Assembly (NCBI RefSeq): GCF_014356525.2
Contig: NC_052508.1
Location: 49,951,858 to 50,015,857 of the forward strand
Length of the DNA stretch: 64,000 nucleotides
Direction: 5' to 3'
DNA from: Nilaparvata lugens
Taxonomy: Eukaryota > Arthropoda > Insecta > Hemiptera > Delphacidae
The notes below the pieces were generated by a model that was not told where the DNA came from, made no database searches, and worked only from the letters and a program-made list of their open reading frames with translations. Position numbers and translations under genes: made by a program. The first letter of the stretch is position 1; each line of letters starts with the position of its first letter. This document shows, piece after piece, positions 47,898 to 58,850 of this stretch.

Positions 47898-48257
47898 TAA
47901 ATGGCAATATTTTTATATTTTTCATTCTTATATAATAAACACAAATAATGAAAAGTATTGGAATAGCTGTTGCATCACATTTTAAATTTGACAACTATTT
48001 ATTAATAACTCATGTTATCAATTCCGGTGTAAACGCAACTCAACATGATGTTATTAACTTTTGTAATTAACATCAGTTTATAACAAAAATATTGAAACTT
48101 GTGTTATTAACAACTCTGTTATTAACAATTTACAACTCCGGTGTAAACGCAGCTTAAATGACAATATTTTTATATTATTCAATATTTTTCATTCTTATAT
48201 AATAAACACAAATAATGAAAAGTATTGGAATAGCTGTTGCATCACATTTTAAATTTG
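47734..48257. repeat. 257-bp tandem duplication of MITE end plus flank
   Basis: The segment starting ACAACTATTTATTAATAACT at 47734 recurs at 47991, and both run through the MITE right tip into 90 bp of shared flank ending CACATTTTAAATTTG. The copies differ by a small insertion near 48173 (TATTCAATAT...) and single bases. This is a recent tandem duplication, not two insertions, because flank is included. Confidence 0.9.
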
Positions 48258-48397
48258 GAAAATATAAATTAATGTCTTCAATTAAACTATAATTCTTCTC
48301 GTTGTCGACTGCGGAAGTGTATGCACAAACAAAAACGTACCTTTACATGCAGATGCTCACGAAAGAAACAGTGAAGTTATATTGTATTTTATTCTAA

Positions 48398-48586
48398 AGC
48401 TGCGTTCACACCAAAGCTATTAACAAAATGTTAATAACTGAATCCTTATTGATTCTATTAGATTGAACATAATTTATCATAAACACGATGAACATATGTG
48501 TTTGTCAAGTTCCGTTCAATCTAATAGAATCTGTTAGGATGAAGTTATTAATATTTTGGTAATAACTTTGCTGTATAAACGCAGCT
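48398..48586. mobile_element. short relative of the 47108 MITE
   Basis: A 189-bp element with tips AGCTGCGTTCACACCAAAGC and, on the right, TGTATAAACGCAGCT, flanked by TAA at 48395-48397 and 48587-48589. The interior contains an inverted AATCTAATAGA/TCTATTAGATT pair. Same family as 47108-47897, but shorter. Confidence 0.8.
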
Positions 48587-48749
48587 TAAGCATTGTATTT
48601 TATCATCCGTATATCCACCAAAGAATATAATTGTGTATCGATATTCAATGATACAATTTGGAAATTGTACTATGAAGTAATAATAATTAAGAATGATGAT
48701 GAAGTCTGCTCTATTTTAAAAAATTACCGTATTGTTCAGTGCAGGGATA

Positions 48750-49189
48750 ATGGATAATGAACTATCCAAAGTGAATCTTCTTGTAAATAAGACTCAAGCT
48801 GTTTGTTCCTTGGTACTAGTATAGAGATCAAGATGGATGGGCCATATCACAAATTGATTGATTTTTTTGTAAGAATACCATATAGAAGTGCAAGCAAACT
48901 GAGTGAAGTAGGATTCATCCCCTATCCTTATACAGATAGTATTGTTTTTAAAGAGTGCAATTAGAAATCAAGTGGTAAATTGACTTTGAAACCTGTTTAA
49001 TATCTGTAGAAGCAACGTGTTGAGATACAAGACAATAGGAGAACTGTAGTACCTATATTCCCGCCGATAAATACATTATTAAACCCTGACCCATTTCCGA
49101 CTGAACCTATCCCGCTTGCACTAATACAAAGCAAATTGACAGATAGCTTGAAGGGTGAAACAAGTGTATCTGACAAAACAAATCCTTAA
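48750..49189 (+). pseudogene. unknown coding-like stretch, possibly a retro-pseudogene
   Basis: Not recognised. ATG at 48750 opens 24 codons (MDNELSKVNLLVNKTQAVCS...). After a one-base shift, 48833-48964 reads SASKLSEVGFIPYPYTDSIV, and the same frame, after stops at 48962, 48998 and 49007, continues from 49010 with RRTVVPIFPPINTLLNPDPF and PTEPIPLALIQSKLTD to TAA at 49187-49189. The composition (Pro, Leu, balanced charge) looks like real protein, not AT-rich noise. The 49010 start follows a plausible acceptor (ATCTGTAG). It could be a decayed processed copy of an unidentified gene inserted in the FADD region, or exons of a small gene. Confidence 0.35.
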
Positions 49190-49319
49190 ACAATATATAA
49201 AAGGATAAAGTCAAGAGGAAGAAGGGAGGAGATGGGGTTGACCTTATCATAGCTCACTTCTATCCACAATCTACATAAGTAATGGTTGACTCAAACTTTA
49301 ACTCCTGTAATCACTGTAG

Positions 49320-49465
49320 ATGCTAACCAAACACAGGAAATTGATGTAGTTGTTGATGAGTTGAAAAAGAAGAATATAGAATTATTAGTAAAAAAACAAA
49401 TAAAAAATCAACTGTTATTTCATCTTAAACCCTCTACATCTATCAAAATAATATCAGGATCATAG
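49320..49465 (+). CDS. Fadd: candidate last exon of the FADD-like gene
   Basis: Following a possible acceptor (CACTGTAG at 49312-49319), one frame reads ANQTQEIDVVVDELKKKNIE and LLVKKQIKN, ending in TAG at 49463-49465. This resembles the last two helices of a FADD death domain (EN.TV..LV.AL....MNLVAD). It needs an incoming phase of one base, whereas exon 3 ends in phase 0. A short exon carrying the 'SLRIW' helix of about ten residues must therefore lie between 46438 and 49319. I could not locate it. Alternatively this copy of the gene is damaged. Confidence 0.4.
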
Positions 49466-52400
49466 TTATATGCTAGGTTGGGTTAGGTCACCCAATCACG
49501 GGACACTCTTCTTTTCGGTACACGTCCCCAACGCCTCCATATTGTTTAGGTTAGGTTTGATACTTACTTTCTTCTTACAACTCTGGAAACTTACTTTCAA
49601 ATCATAGTTAGTCTCTGGAGCTGCCCCAAAAGCTCATTTTTTCTATGTTTTCAAACTCCAAGAAATAAAAGAATAATTATGATTTTTTAAAGCATTTTTT
49701 AAATCCAAACCTATAACATGATTATATATTATTAGACCTGATAATAACTTGGTGAATAGAGTCAGGGTTCAAAGTATTCTGTGAAGATTGGAATAAAGAT
49801 CAACTCTTTAAAAAAATTTGCTTTATCCAAAATATATCCATTATGGCAGTGGCGGCTGGTGTAAATATAGTTTGGAGGCTGTTAATATCAATCTCAACTT
49901 TCATAGTAAATAAGAAAGCAATAAAATAATAGGGATTATTAAAATGTCATTACAGGGAACTTGAAAGCTATCATTTTTTTCTCAACATAATTCCAAGCCA
50001 CTGTAAGAGATAACAAAATGAATAAGTTACAAGATTCAAACAATACAATAGGAATAGAAAACCAAAAGCTGTTTCACACCTTACAGTCTCTATTATTAGC
50101 CTGGAAAGACAATAGCACAAATATTTTTTTTCAACTGTCACTTATACTTACACAAACCCAATTTTACAGCTTGTGTGGAATTTTCAAGATTTAAAAATCT
50201 TCCAAGTTTAATTTTATTCTCAATTATTGCTATAACATTTTTTACATCATCCAATAAATTTTTAATAGAATAAATATAACTTTTGTTTATAACACAATCG
50301 CTTACATATTCTCATATCAAAACTTTTCAATGTGGTCTGTGTGTAGTGTGATACTATCGACTATTGATACAAAGGCAATCATCATAGATCAATATTGTTG
50401 GTATCATATTGTTATATAGTTTCTATACAATGCTGCAACCATGCGATCCTCAAAATGCCTCCTGTTGTCATAGCAACCAATGGTTTCCAGCACTTCGTTT
50501 GCTTCCAATTATATTCTCCCATATAAGTGATGCCTAATAGAAGGTTGCAATTTATTGCTATGTGTTCCTTCTTTGAACCAACATTCAAAATTTTGGACTC
50601 TGTTCTGGCTTTTTGCTGTATGAATTTTGTCTGAATTGAGAAAATAATTTTTAATAATATGACCATCAAATTGAGGTTTTATTAAGACATTTTGAAAAAG
50701 GAACGTCTCTTTCCATTGTCTGATTTTTTTTGTATGAGGGGGGGGGTTGAGAGGAATTGCCACTGCATTATGGTGTAGCACCAACCTACATACCCTGAAG
50801 ATAAGAACCTCTTCTGAAGCTTTGTAATGTAAAGCAGAACCGCTTACCACTGCACCATAATAGATATCTATTATACTAGATGTGTTTGCTGTTCAATCAA
50901 CTTCAAATCGTCTAGAGTTAAGGCTTATCTATTTAGGCTATATGGTTGAAATGATCAGTTACCTCCTTTTCAGTTAGAGCTGTTCTTGCAAAGTAGGCAT
51001 ATGTTATCCTAGGCAGAAAGGTTATACAGCATTTCCATGACAAAACTTATGGAAGCTTATCAACAGAGGATGCTAGTGTTCTTATAAAACTAGATACACC
51101 TTTAATGTAGGAACATAGAGTGAACCTTGAATGAGGAATGTATTACCTAGATCAAGACCTATCTAGTATGTTAATAAGTAATTGTTTGTAGTCAACTAGG
51201 CACTTTCATTATTTTTCACAACTCCTCTAGAGTCAAGACAACTGTCAATGTATCAACATTCTAATGATGGTATGATATAATAACCCAGCATGCTCTTCTT
51301 CAATTGATTCAAATTCAATGTATCACAGTTGCATGATACTAGTTCTAATGACTGTCAATGAACATAAAAAATATGTGGATCTAAATATTGAAATCGTAAA
51401 TATTGTTCAAATGGGTGTTTCACCCCAGCTTGAGATTATAACCTTCTCAGTTGTAGAAATTGGGGTTAGTGTGAAGATGTGGAAAAAACATTTGTGCTAT
51501 TGTCTTTCCAGACTTATCATAGAGACTGATACATGTAAAAACTTTTGAGTCTTCTATTTCTATATTTACACCAAACTTTACTACTGAAGTGTTGCATTAG
51601 TCTACTAGTAAAAGCCAGTGAACACTGAATGATCACTATTGAAAAAACAGTGTACAAAATAATAGACCTCAATTTAGCTTAAAATTAGTGATCATATTAA
51701 TTTGGATTTGCACTTCACAAGGAAAATTGTAGGATATTAACAGAGAAAAATAATGAGAAAGAATGTATAATTTCTGTAATTGTGAATGATACAATATATT
51801 ATAACTTGAGAGTTCATTTCAATGGTCAAGAAGTATTGAGAAGTGAATGTAAGTCAAACCATATTGTAATATGGATATTTATTTAGAACTAGCTGGCGAA
51901 CTTCGTACCGCCAAATAGTTATGCATCTCATTACAAACTTTAGCTGGATGCACACCTGAGGAGGCGGGATGCGGCATTTTGCATCCAGGTGCTTCTCGCT
52001 TATCTGTTTGAAAGGAAGAACTCACACACACTGAATCGGGCATGGAGTGGAAAGGTGTGATAAGGCAATCTCCATAAGATCAACTTTTTGTATCACCAAG
52101 CCGCGCCTCCTCAGGCGTGCTTAGCCTTAATGCACTATATTGTTATGGAAATTACCCAACAATCAGTATTTACATTTATATCTCAATATGGACTTCCAAT
52201 TTGCTTAGTTAGTTGTGCAGCAGTTTGTATTTTTATATATAATTGAATGCAGCTTGCTGGGAAATTGAATGGTATGTCTCCTTGCTGCTGATTTTCCTGT
52301 GCATATTCTAAATTTACAGCATTTCGAGTTCTACCAATACTAACTATTACTTCAGGCCCCACAACTAATTAATGACGTCCATAACATGTAGATTGTTTCT

Positions 52401-53424
52401 TCCTAGAATAATAGTAGTTTCTTCTAGCTTATCAATGTATACTCTCTAACTATTGTTACTGTATCGATTTTTTTATTGGGTAAAATACTATCTAAATTCC
52501 AGATTAAAGACATTTGTATTTTATTAAATAGAAATTTGTTAAAATAAAAACACTTTATTCCACAAATGCAATAATTTCTCCATACTTTCAGCTTGATACG
52601 ACATATTCGATTCAGTGATAGAGCTATTGTTATATTCATCTCAACCAAAAATACTTAATAATAGCCTGTATCAGAATCAAAGGAGAGTTAAATCAAAGGT
52701 AAACCAAATTAGATGTAGCCTAACTCTTTCTTAGGAAAGAGGCTCCCAAAGACTTGATCACAATAAATCTGTGGTACAGAAAACCCCATCAGGATGGGGT
52801 TATGGGCTACCATCAGGATGGGGTATGTTTATCAGGTAGGTAAAACCTTGGTAAAATTCTCGCCGGTGAGCTCCCCCTCTTATCTTAGTTATATTATTAA
52901 AGATATCGACTCATATTTTTTTTAAATGAAAGAGGAAGAAAAAATAAAGCGTGCTAGCCTATTTTTATTCAATTTAGTTCGATTTTAATATTAGAAATAG
53001 CTCTTTCAAAACTAACCTTATTTTGAAGAAAGGACGATTCTAAATATATTATTATCTCTTATTTTCCATCATGATACTGTTTCTTTATAATAATTGCATT
53101 GTAAAAATATTTGTAAAACATGTCAGTGTTGTGAATCTTAACTATTTTTGAAGATATCAACTCAATTTTTTTCTGATGAAAGAAGAAGGAAAAATAGGTG
53201 CTGCTTCTATGAATTTTATTTTAAAAGACTAATTAAAGCATTAAAAAAAACAGTTTGAATTTCTGAAGTGAGACTCAACAATGAATAATGAGGTTATGAT
53301 AACAATGAAGAATGAACTGTGAATAATGAAGCCAATAGCACAGCTGACTCAGATATGGCGGAATTGAAGATTTCAAAATAAGCGATTGCTCAAATGAATG
53401 TTGGCATCAATTCAACTTCTTCGA
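49466..53424. other. AT-rich intergenic region
   Basis: No gene recognised in about 4 kb. The frames at 50412-50850 (minus), 51318-51548 and 52424-52648 have no family signature. Repeats seen: a hAT-like tip CAGTGGCGGCTGGTG at 49855, a G-run near 50740, and the MITE at 51940-52130. A 15-bp phrase CATCAGGATGGGGTT recurs near 52788 and 52812. Confidence 0.4.
51940..52130. mobile_element. MITE with GGAGGCG tips
   Basis: A 190-bp element whose ends are inverted: left TAGCTGGATGCACACCTGAG followed by GAGGCG, right (read inward) TTAAGGCTAAGCACGCCTGA followed by GGAGGCGCGG. It is the most GC-rich patch for several kilobases around. No coding capacity; target duplication not resolved. Confidence 0.65.
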
Positions 53425-53524
53425 NNNNNNNNNNNNNNNNNNNNNNNNNNNNNNNNNNNNNNNNNNNNNNNNNNNNNNNNNNNNNNNNNNNNNNNNNNNN
53501 NNNNNNNNNNNNNNNNNNNNNNNN
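53425..53524. other. scaffold gap (100 N)
   Basis: Exactly 100 undetermined bases. The second G1 copy runs into it in the protease region, and no G1 sequence appears on its left, so the rest of that copy (up to about 7 kb) is either deleted or unassembled. Confidence 0.99.
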
Positions 53525-53531
53525 GGCAATT

Positions 53532-54128
53532 CTAACTTACCAAAAATACCTCTAACATAATCTGTTTATTTATCTTCTTATGTCTCATACCAGTAGCTAC
53601 AACTATACTTACATTAGGAGCTGGTACCAAGTTCAACTTGAGATTGTTTTTCTTCATTTCATCAACAAGTTTCTCATTAATTACATTTACCTCAGAGCCG
53701 GTGTCAATAATCATTTGATATTTCTTATTGAAAATTTGTACTTCTATTTCTGCTAAGTCATATCCAGTGGGTGGAGTATTCTCTTGTTCCTCCAATAGTT
53801 CATTAAAAATACAACCTATCATGTATGGTTCTTCTTGACAAACAATTTCAGATTTACTCATAGCTTCATCTACCTGAATTTCTGGAGTATGTACCATATT
53901 AACACTTGATGCTTTAATATGACTTTCTTGATAACTAGGCATTACTTCATTACTTAAATTCTTACAGCTATTTTCTTGCACATGAATTTGACTGATTAAT
54001 TCTGGCTTTCTTACTTCAAATCTGTTTGAAGTTTCAGTTTCAAAATTTATTTTATTCATGTCTACAGTTATATCAAAATTTGACCTTTCCTTAACTGGGA
54101 GAGCAGGGCTGTCGTTTCGTCGTCCCAT
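53532..54128 (-). pseudogene. pol N-terminus of second G1 copy
   Basis: Same as the first 190 codons of the pol at 16140, including the protease motif IIDTGSEVNVI. One T is missing from the T-run that follows EVF in copy one, which ends this frame at 53532, and the gap removes the rest. It starts with its own ATG two bases after the gag stop, as in copy one. Confidence 0.9.
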
Positions 54129-54130
54129 AA

Positions 54131-55899
54131 TTAGTTTAAAGGAACATTATGTCTTGGACGATTTGCATTTATCTGATTTGAAGTTTGAGCAGGCATATAA
54201 CCTGGCGGTGGTAGGCTGAAATCTAACTGGTAGTTGTTAGCTGGTCGATTTAGATTTGATTGATTTGAATTCACAAGTTGATGATTTCTATTATCTCTGA
54301 AATTATGCTGAAAATTTTGATCTCTATGACCATTATTGTTTGGTCCATTTTGGTACCGTCGATTTTGGAAATAATTCCTACCTCCTTGATACTGCTTATT
54401 ATTATCATGAAACATCATACCATTTGAATTCTGAGACCTATTTCTATCATCCCTATGTTCACTCTGATGAAAACTTATTGTTTTATTTTGACCTCCAGTT
54501 TGAGCATTGTTATGATCACGGGGCATTTGTCTGTTTACTTTGTAAGTGTCAGTATTGTCAAACTCATTCAACAAACAAATAAACTCATCACTAGTCTTAA
54601 TGTTACGAATAATAGCAGCTGTAGATATGGTTTCATCAAAATGACCTTTCAAAAACTTGAAAATAGTATCTTTATCTAAGGCTGGAATTAGATTCTTAGC
54701 AATGTTGAAACGAGAAATATAATACTCAGTAAGATTCTTAGATAAGTTTGGCTTATATTTTCCAAATCTCAAATCATCTCTAGCAGATGACTGAATGTTG
54801 TCTGACCACATTCTAGCAATGAATTTCTCTTTAAATTCTTCAAAGTTATTTATATCAAAACGAATGAAAATCCACCAATCACGATGAGCAAAATTTGAAT
54901 TAAAATTGTTTTCCAAAATACCCTTAATTTTGATCCAGTTTGTGATTTCATTTCTCTCAAGATACTCGGTCAAGTTTATTAAGAAATGCATTGGATTCTT
55001 TTTGTCAATTTGCATTTGGAATTCAAACTTATCGAAATTACTATTGTTACCAGTATGATTACACATCGGTTTTGTTGACATGTTAATTTTATTTATGTTT
55101 TTTCTAACCTCAGTTATAGCAGCTGTATTTTCTTGACAATCTATTTTCAAAGAGGATAATACCTTGATTTCCTTGTCTACTTTTTCGTTTAATTCTACAA
55201 CCTCTTTTTCAACATGCTTAATACTTTCATTATTTTCTGCATTGATAGCATTTTGTGTCATATTTTGTTGCTCAACTATGATCTTATTTTTATTTACTCT
55301 TTCATTAACCTCACTGACCCTATCAGAAACTTGAATGATTTTGTTTTGCATTGATGTTTCTACATCTAAAATTGATGTTTCAAGATCATTAGTTTTCTGC
55401 TGTAGATGACCTATTTCTTTGTGATTTTTACTTAATGTATCATTTATCTCTTTTATTTCCCGCTTTGTACTAACCTGATCTAGGCTTATGCTAGCAAATT
55501 CTTGCTTCATATCATCAAACCTAGCATTAAACTTAGCATTTTGCTCATCAATCTAGCATTTTGCTCATCAAATCTAGCATTTTGCTCATCAAATCTAGCA
55601 TTTTGCTCATCAAATCTAGCATTAAACTTAGCATTTTGCTCATCAAATCTAGCATCTTGTCTATCAAAGTTTTGTGTTAAGAACTCTATAAGATTTATAT
55701 CATTTTTAGCTCCTACCATACTTGTTTCATTTGATATTTCTACTAATTTCTCATGACTTGTTACATTTGAAATGTTTTCACTTACAGCTACACTATCGTT
55801 TGAGTCATTGTTTAAGGTTAGGTCTAAATCTTGTGATTCTTCATCTAAGTTTTGAATGTTTTCACTGGATAAAACTTCATTATTTTTATTGCTCTCCAT
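54131..55899 (-). pseudogene. gag of second G1 copy, nearly intact
   Basis: Better copy of the gag at 14410-16137. ATG at 55899 (MESNKNNEV). Fragment one runs to about 55510 with an acidic N-terminus and the repeated NARFDEQ heptads, and fragment two (55510-54131, 459 codons) carries the coiled coil, the gag core and the Asn/Gln/Arg-rich tail. They are joined by a single-base shortfall within the 21-bp repeats near 55547 (CATCAATC where sister units have CATCAAATC). That one indel is the only visible lesion. No zinc knuckle. Confidence 0.85.
55510..55660. repeat. 21-bp coding tandem repeat in gag
   Basis: Four to six units of TTTTGCTCATCAAATCTAGC, each encoding NARFDEQ on the minus strand, a heptad suited to the coiled coil. 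In the first copy (14620-14760) the same block is shortened and scrambled, so the array length is unstable. Confidence 0.85.
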
Positions 55900-56045
55900 C
55901 TTGCTACTGCGTAAAAAATATTTACTCATTAGAACCTGAACTTTCTTGAACCGATTTCCCACTCAGCAGCATCCCCCATTCACAATTCATCAAGATATCT
56001 ATCCTACCAATAATTTTTTATAACCAGGGAGATATTTTTTAGTTT

Positions 56046-56068
56046 GAGTCCCACACCAGGGCGTACCA
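56046..56068 (-). promoter_or_regulatory. primer-binding site of second G1 copy
   Basis: The complement reads TGGTACGCCCTGGTGTGGG, two bases inside the LTR, identical to 14243-14265. Confidence 0.65.
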
Positions 56069-56070
56069 TT

Positions 56071-56880
56071 TGCCGTGCTACCAATTTTTCCTTAAACGGT
56101 TGGATTAGCATTTAACACCTATCACCTAAGGAAAGTTGTCGGCTCCAATAAAATAGATTCTTGATAAACTGTGAATGGATCTATTGCCTATGAATGAGAA
56201 ATCCAGTTTTCAGAGCAAATTAACTTATAATCTTCAGATGAAAATTTTTTGCAAAACACAGAAATGTACAAAAAACAATAACTTACAAGCCTAATGATTT
56301 CAGAATTATTACGAACTAAAAAATACTTATCTAGTTTACAGTTGAAACACAGTGGCTATTGGCTTTACTACACTAATAGCGAATTTTGCACAAAAATTTA
56401 TATAAACTTCAATCTAAAACATTAATAAATTCATTTAAACAGACAATAACTCAGAGCACAAAATTATACAAGCAACAGCCAGCCATGTTTTCAGAAGAAG
56501 GTCCAACAGGAAAAAGACACAAGTTGCCAGTCACGAAAGACAACGCCCTGTTCAATATCGATCTTTACAGACACGTCAACACAAAATTATAACTTATAAA
56601 TTTAGAATTCACATTCTACATCTGTTCTCAATAAAACTTTATTTTGAAAATGTTATTTTAAATTTTTATACATATATTCTATTCAAATAAACGATTTATT
56701 TAGTAATTTGTTAACCCTACCTCGGTGACATTATGGAACAATGCAACAAACATTTACGATAATAAATTCTCCGTCAAAAAATTTGTCTGTCTATTGATAA
56801 CTCTGACATTTACTACAAAGTTCCATAGATCTCGAATTGAAGATTCGACTCCAATGTGAGAAGAAAAATGTAATATTACA
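56071..56880 (-). repeat. 5' LTR of second G1 copy
   Basis: A complete 810-bp LTR in minus orientation, starting at 56880 with TGTAATATTACA and ending at 56071 with GCACGGCA. Almost identical to 23612-24422. The base pairs just beyond 56880 (GTATT) are the outer flank; the partner flank is unknown. Confidence 0.9.
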
Positions 56881-58850
56881 GTATTAAAGATATATTTATG
56901 GGAATAAATTACAGTTGAGAACTCTTTAACAAACACTGAGTTCACAAATAATCAAACATTAATTACATATACTTGATATCTAAAAAAGGGAATGGCTTCA
57001 TGCTTTTAAAATATTAATTGGAAAAAAGACCCTATTTTCCATGTGCTGCCACATAGGTCGAGATCACAAGCAAGAGAGAGCAATTCTCAGAAAAATTTCA
57101 TCTCTCCCTTTAACAATTTGTAAGCCTTCTTCTGATTGACTTTCTAATTTTAGTAAAATGTGATGTAATTGGTTACTTAAGATTCAGGGTTTCTCCAACT
57201 TTGTTATACAAAGATAAATAAAAATGTATATATAACTAGCTTAGATAATAACCTGTGAACATTCCAATAAATATTCAAATAACATAATAATCGTTGTTTT
57301 CTCATTAAATAAACCTTCCCTAACATATAGTATATAATTTTTTTGAGTAAAAATATAATTTAATAGTTGATTGAGCAATCAGCTGATTTGTTCGATATCA
57401 ATTCAATAAATTGTTGATTGATCTAAGATGGATTGATGTATTAAATCAAAACAAAGGATTCTAACCTCAAATTATACAAGCAATCTTTTTTTATAATCTG
57501 CCAATAATAAAACAAGCCACTTTATAAGTTTATTTCTGTCAATGAATTCTCATTATTGCTTAATTACAATTTTGCAAAGTTCTCATGATTACTCTTTATC
57601 ATAAATAATATTCAGTTTTATTTGAGTGATACCTTGACTAGGCTATCTATTCTTTCAATTTCACAACTCTACTAAAGATTAGTTATTTACTTCAAAATTA
57701 TTTTATGGTGCCAAGACACGACGTCATATAATGTGTCCTCTGATTTCTGATATAAAACGATAATTTGGGATTACAATATAGTTTTTATGATCCTGGTGGT
57801 TTTGGATCAGGAATCATACAAGTTACAAAGCCTGTTAATAAATCTAGTGAGAAACGTGTCTTCTAAAAGTTCAACAATATGTATAATAACAAATGAATTC
57901 CATTCAAATATATGCACCTTACATCGCTAATCTCCTGCTACATACAATACACAAATATAAATAATCTCCTCCTCTACAAATAAACATAAACATCTTTTTT
58001 GAATAATCACTCTGCCCTCAGCTAGGAGCAGTTCTTTGCGGTATCATGCCGCCAAAGTAGTTCAAACATTGGTGCAAAATCATTGCCAACCCAACAACAC
58101 TATAATTCTCAGGCTTGTAAAATCTAACAGTTCTCTTTGCTTATTATCGTATCATGATTTGTATATTCAATTTCTCCTTCTTAATTAATTTTGGGCTTTA
58201 TGTTTACACAATGAATAATCTTAATAGCTAGTCTTTGGTAATTTATCAACAAGAGATTCTTATTCATTAAAGCACATGAAAGTTTAGCTTAATATAAAGC
58301 CAAATATGGATATAAATTTGATGGAACAATGTGGTTTTATCATTTGGCAGATAATTTTACTTATTTTCTCTCTTTAGATAACACATTAATAATAATAATG
58401 TACTTTTTATAATATCTTACATATAATTTACATTTCTATGACACTTGAATATTTTGAGAAAAGATAGTTTTGTAAGTTATGATTCATTAATTGGCACTGG
58501 CTATCGATAGTCAGAGCAGTGAATGATCGATTTTATTGGATTCCTTTTAACTCATCTGTCATTTTGTGATCTTTGGCTTGCATGGTAAGTTGGCTTTTAA
58601 ATGGAATAATTACTATTTAATTAGTTTGTGAGTGATGAGGAAGGTATAAATGGCTTCTAAATGTTCCATTTCTTTATTTTAGGTATTGGTTTAGTTGGTC
58701 GAAGTGGATGAATCATTGACTGGACAACTGCATTGTGTTGTATCCAAGATAGGTATGTATTTTGGCAACTGGTAAGGTGAGTGACAATTCCATCATAATA
58801 TTTTTGTTTACCTTTCTTATCTTTAAGTGGCTCGATAATACGGCTTGAGA
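56881..58850. other. non-coding flank, includes left direct repeat
   Basis: No gene recognised. 57233-57581 is repeated at 62250-62704 in the same orientation on the other side of the gypsy relic G2. The rest (57582-58850) presumably includes the 3' untranslated end of G2. Confidence 0.4.
57233..57581. repeat. direct repeat, left copy (likely LTR remnant of G2)
   Basis: Begins TAACTAGCTTAGATAATA and ends near AATTACAATTTTGCA. It shares over 90 percent of bases by eye with 62250-62704. Position on both sides of a gypsy pol suggests LTR remnants, but no TG...CA ends or PBS were found. Confidence 0.6.

Noticed and set aside
50412..50850. Overlapping minus-strand frames of 85 and 113 codons
   Set aside because: No recognisable family, overlap in two frames, and low-complexity flanks. 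Treated as chance frames.
49855..50866. Candidate hAT element between CAGTGGCGGCTGG and CCGCTTACCACTG
   Set aside because: Tips are only partly inverted and the flanks are inverted rather than directly repeated, so no 8-bp target duplication supports it.
50760..50870. tRNA-like sequence on the minus strand (GGTGCAGTGGTAAGCGG with complementary ends)
   Set aside because: The start resembles a box A and the ends can pair, but no box B or T-arm (GGTTCGA) is present and the length is wrong. More likely a small palindromic repeat.
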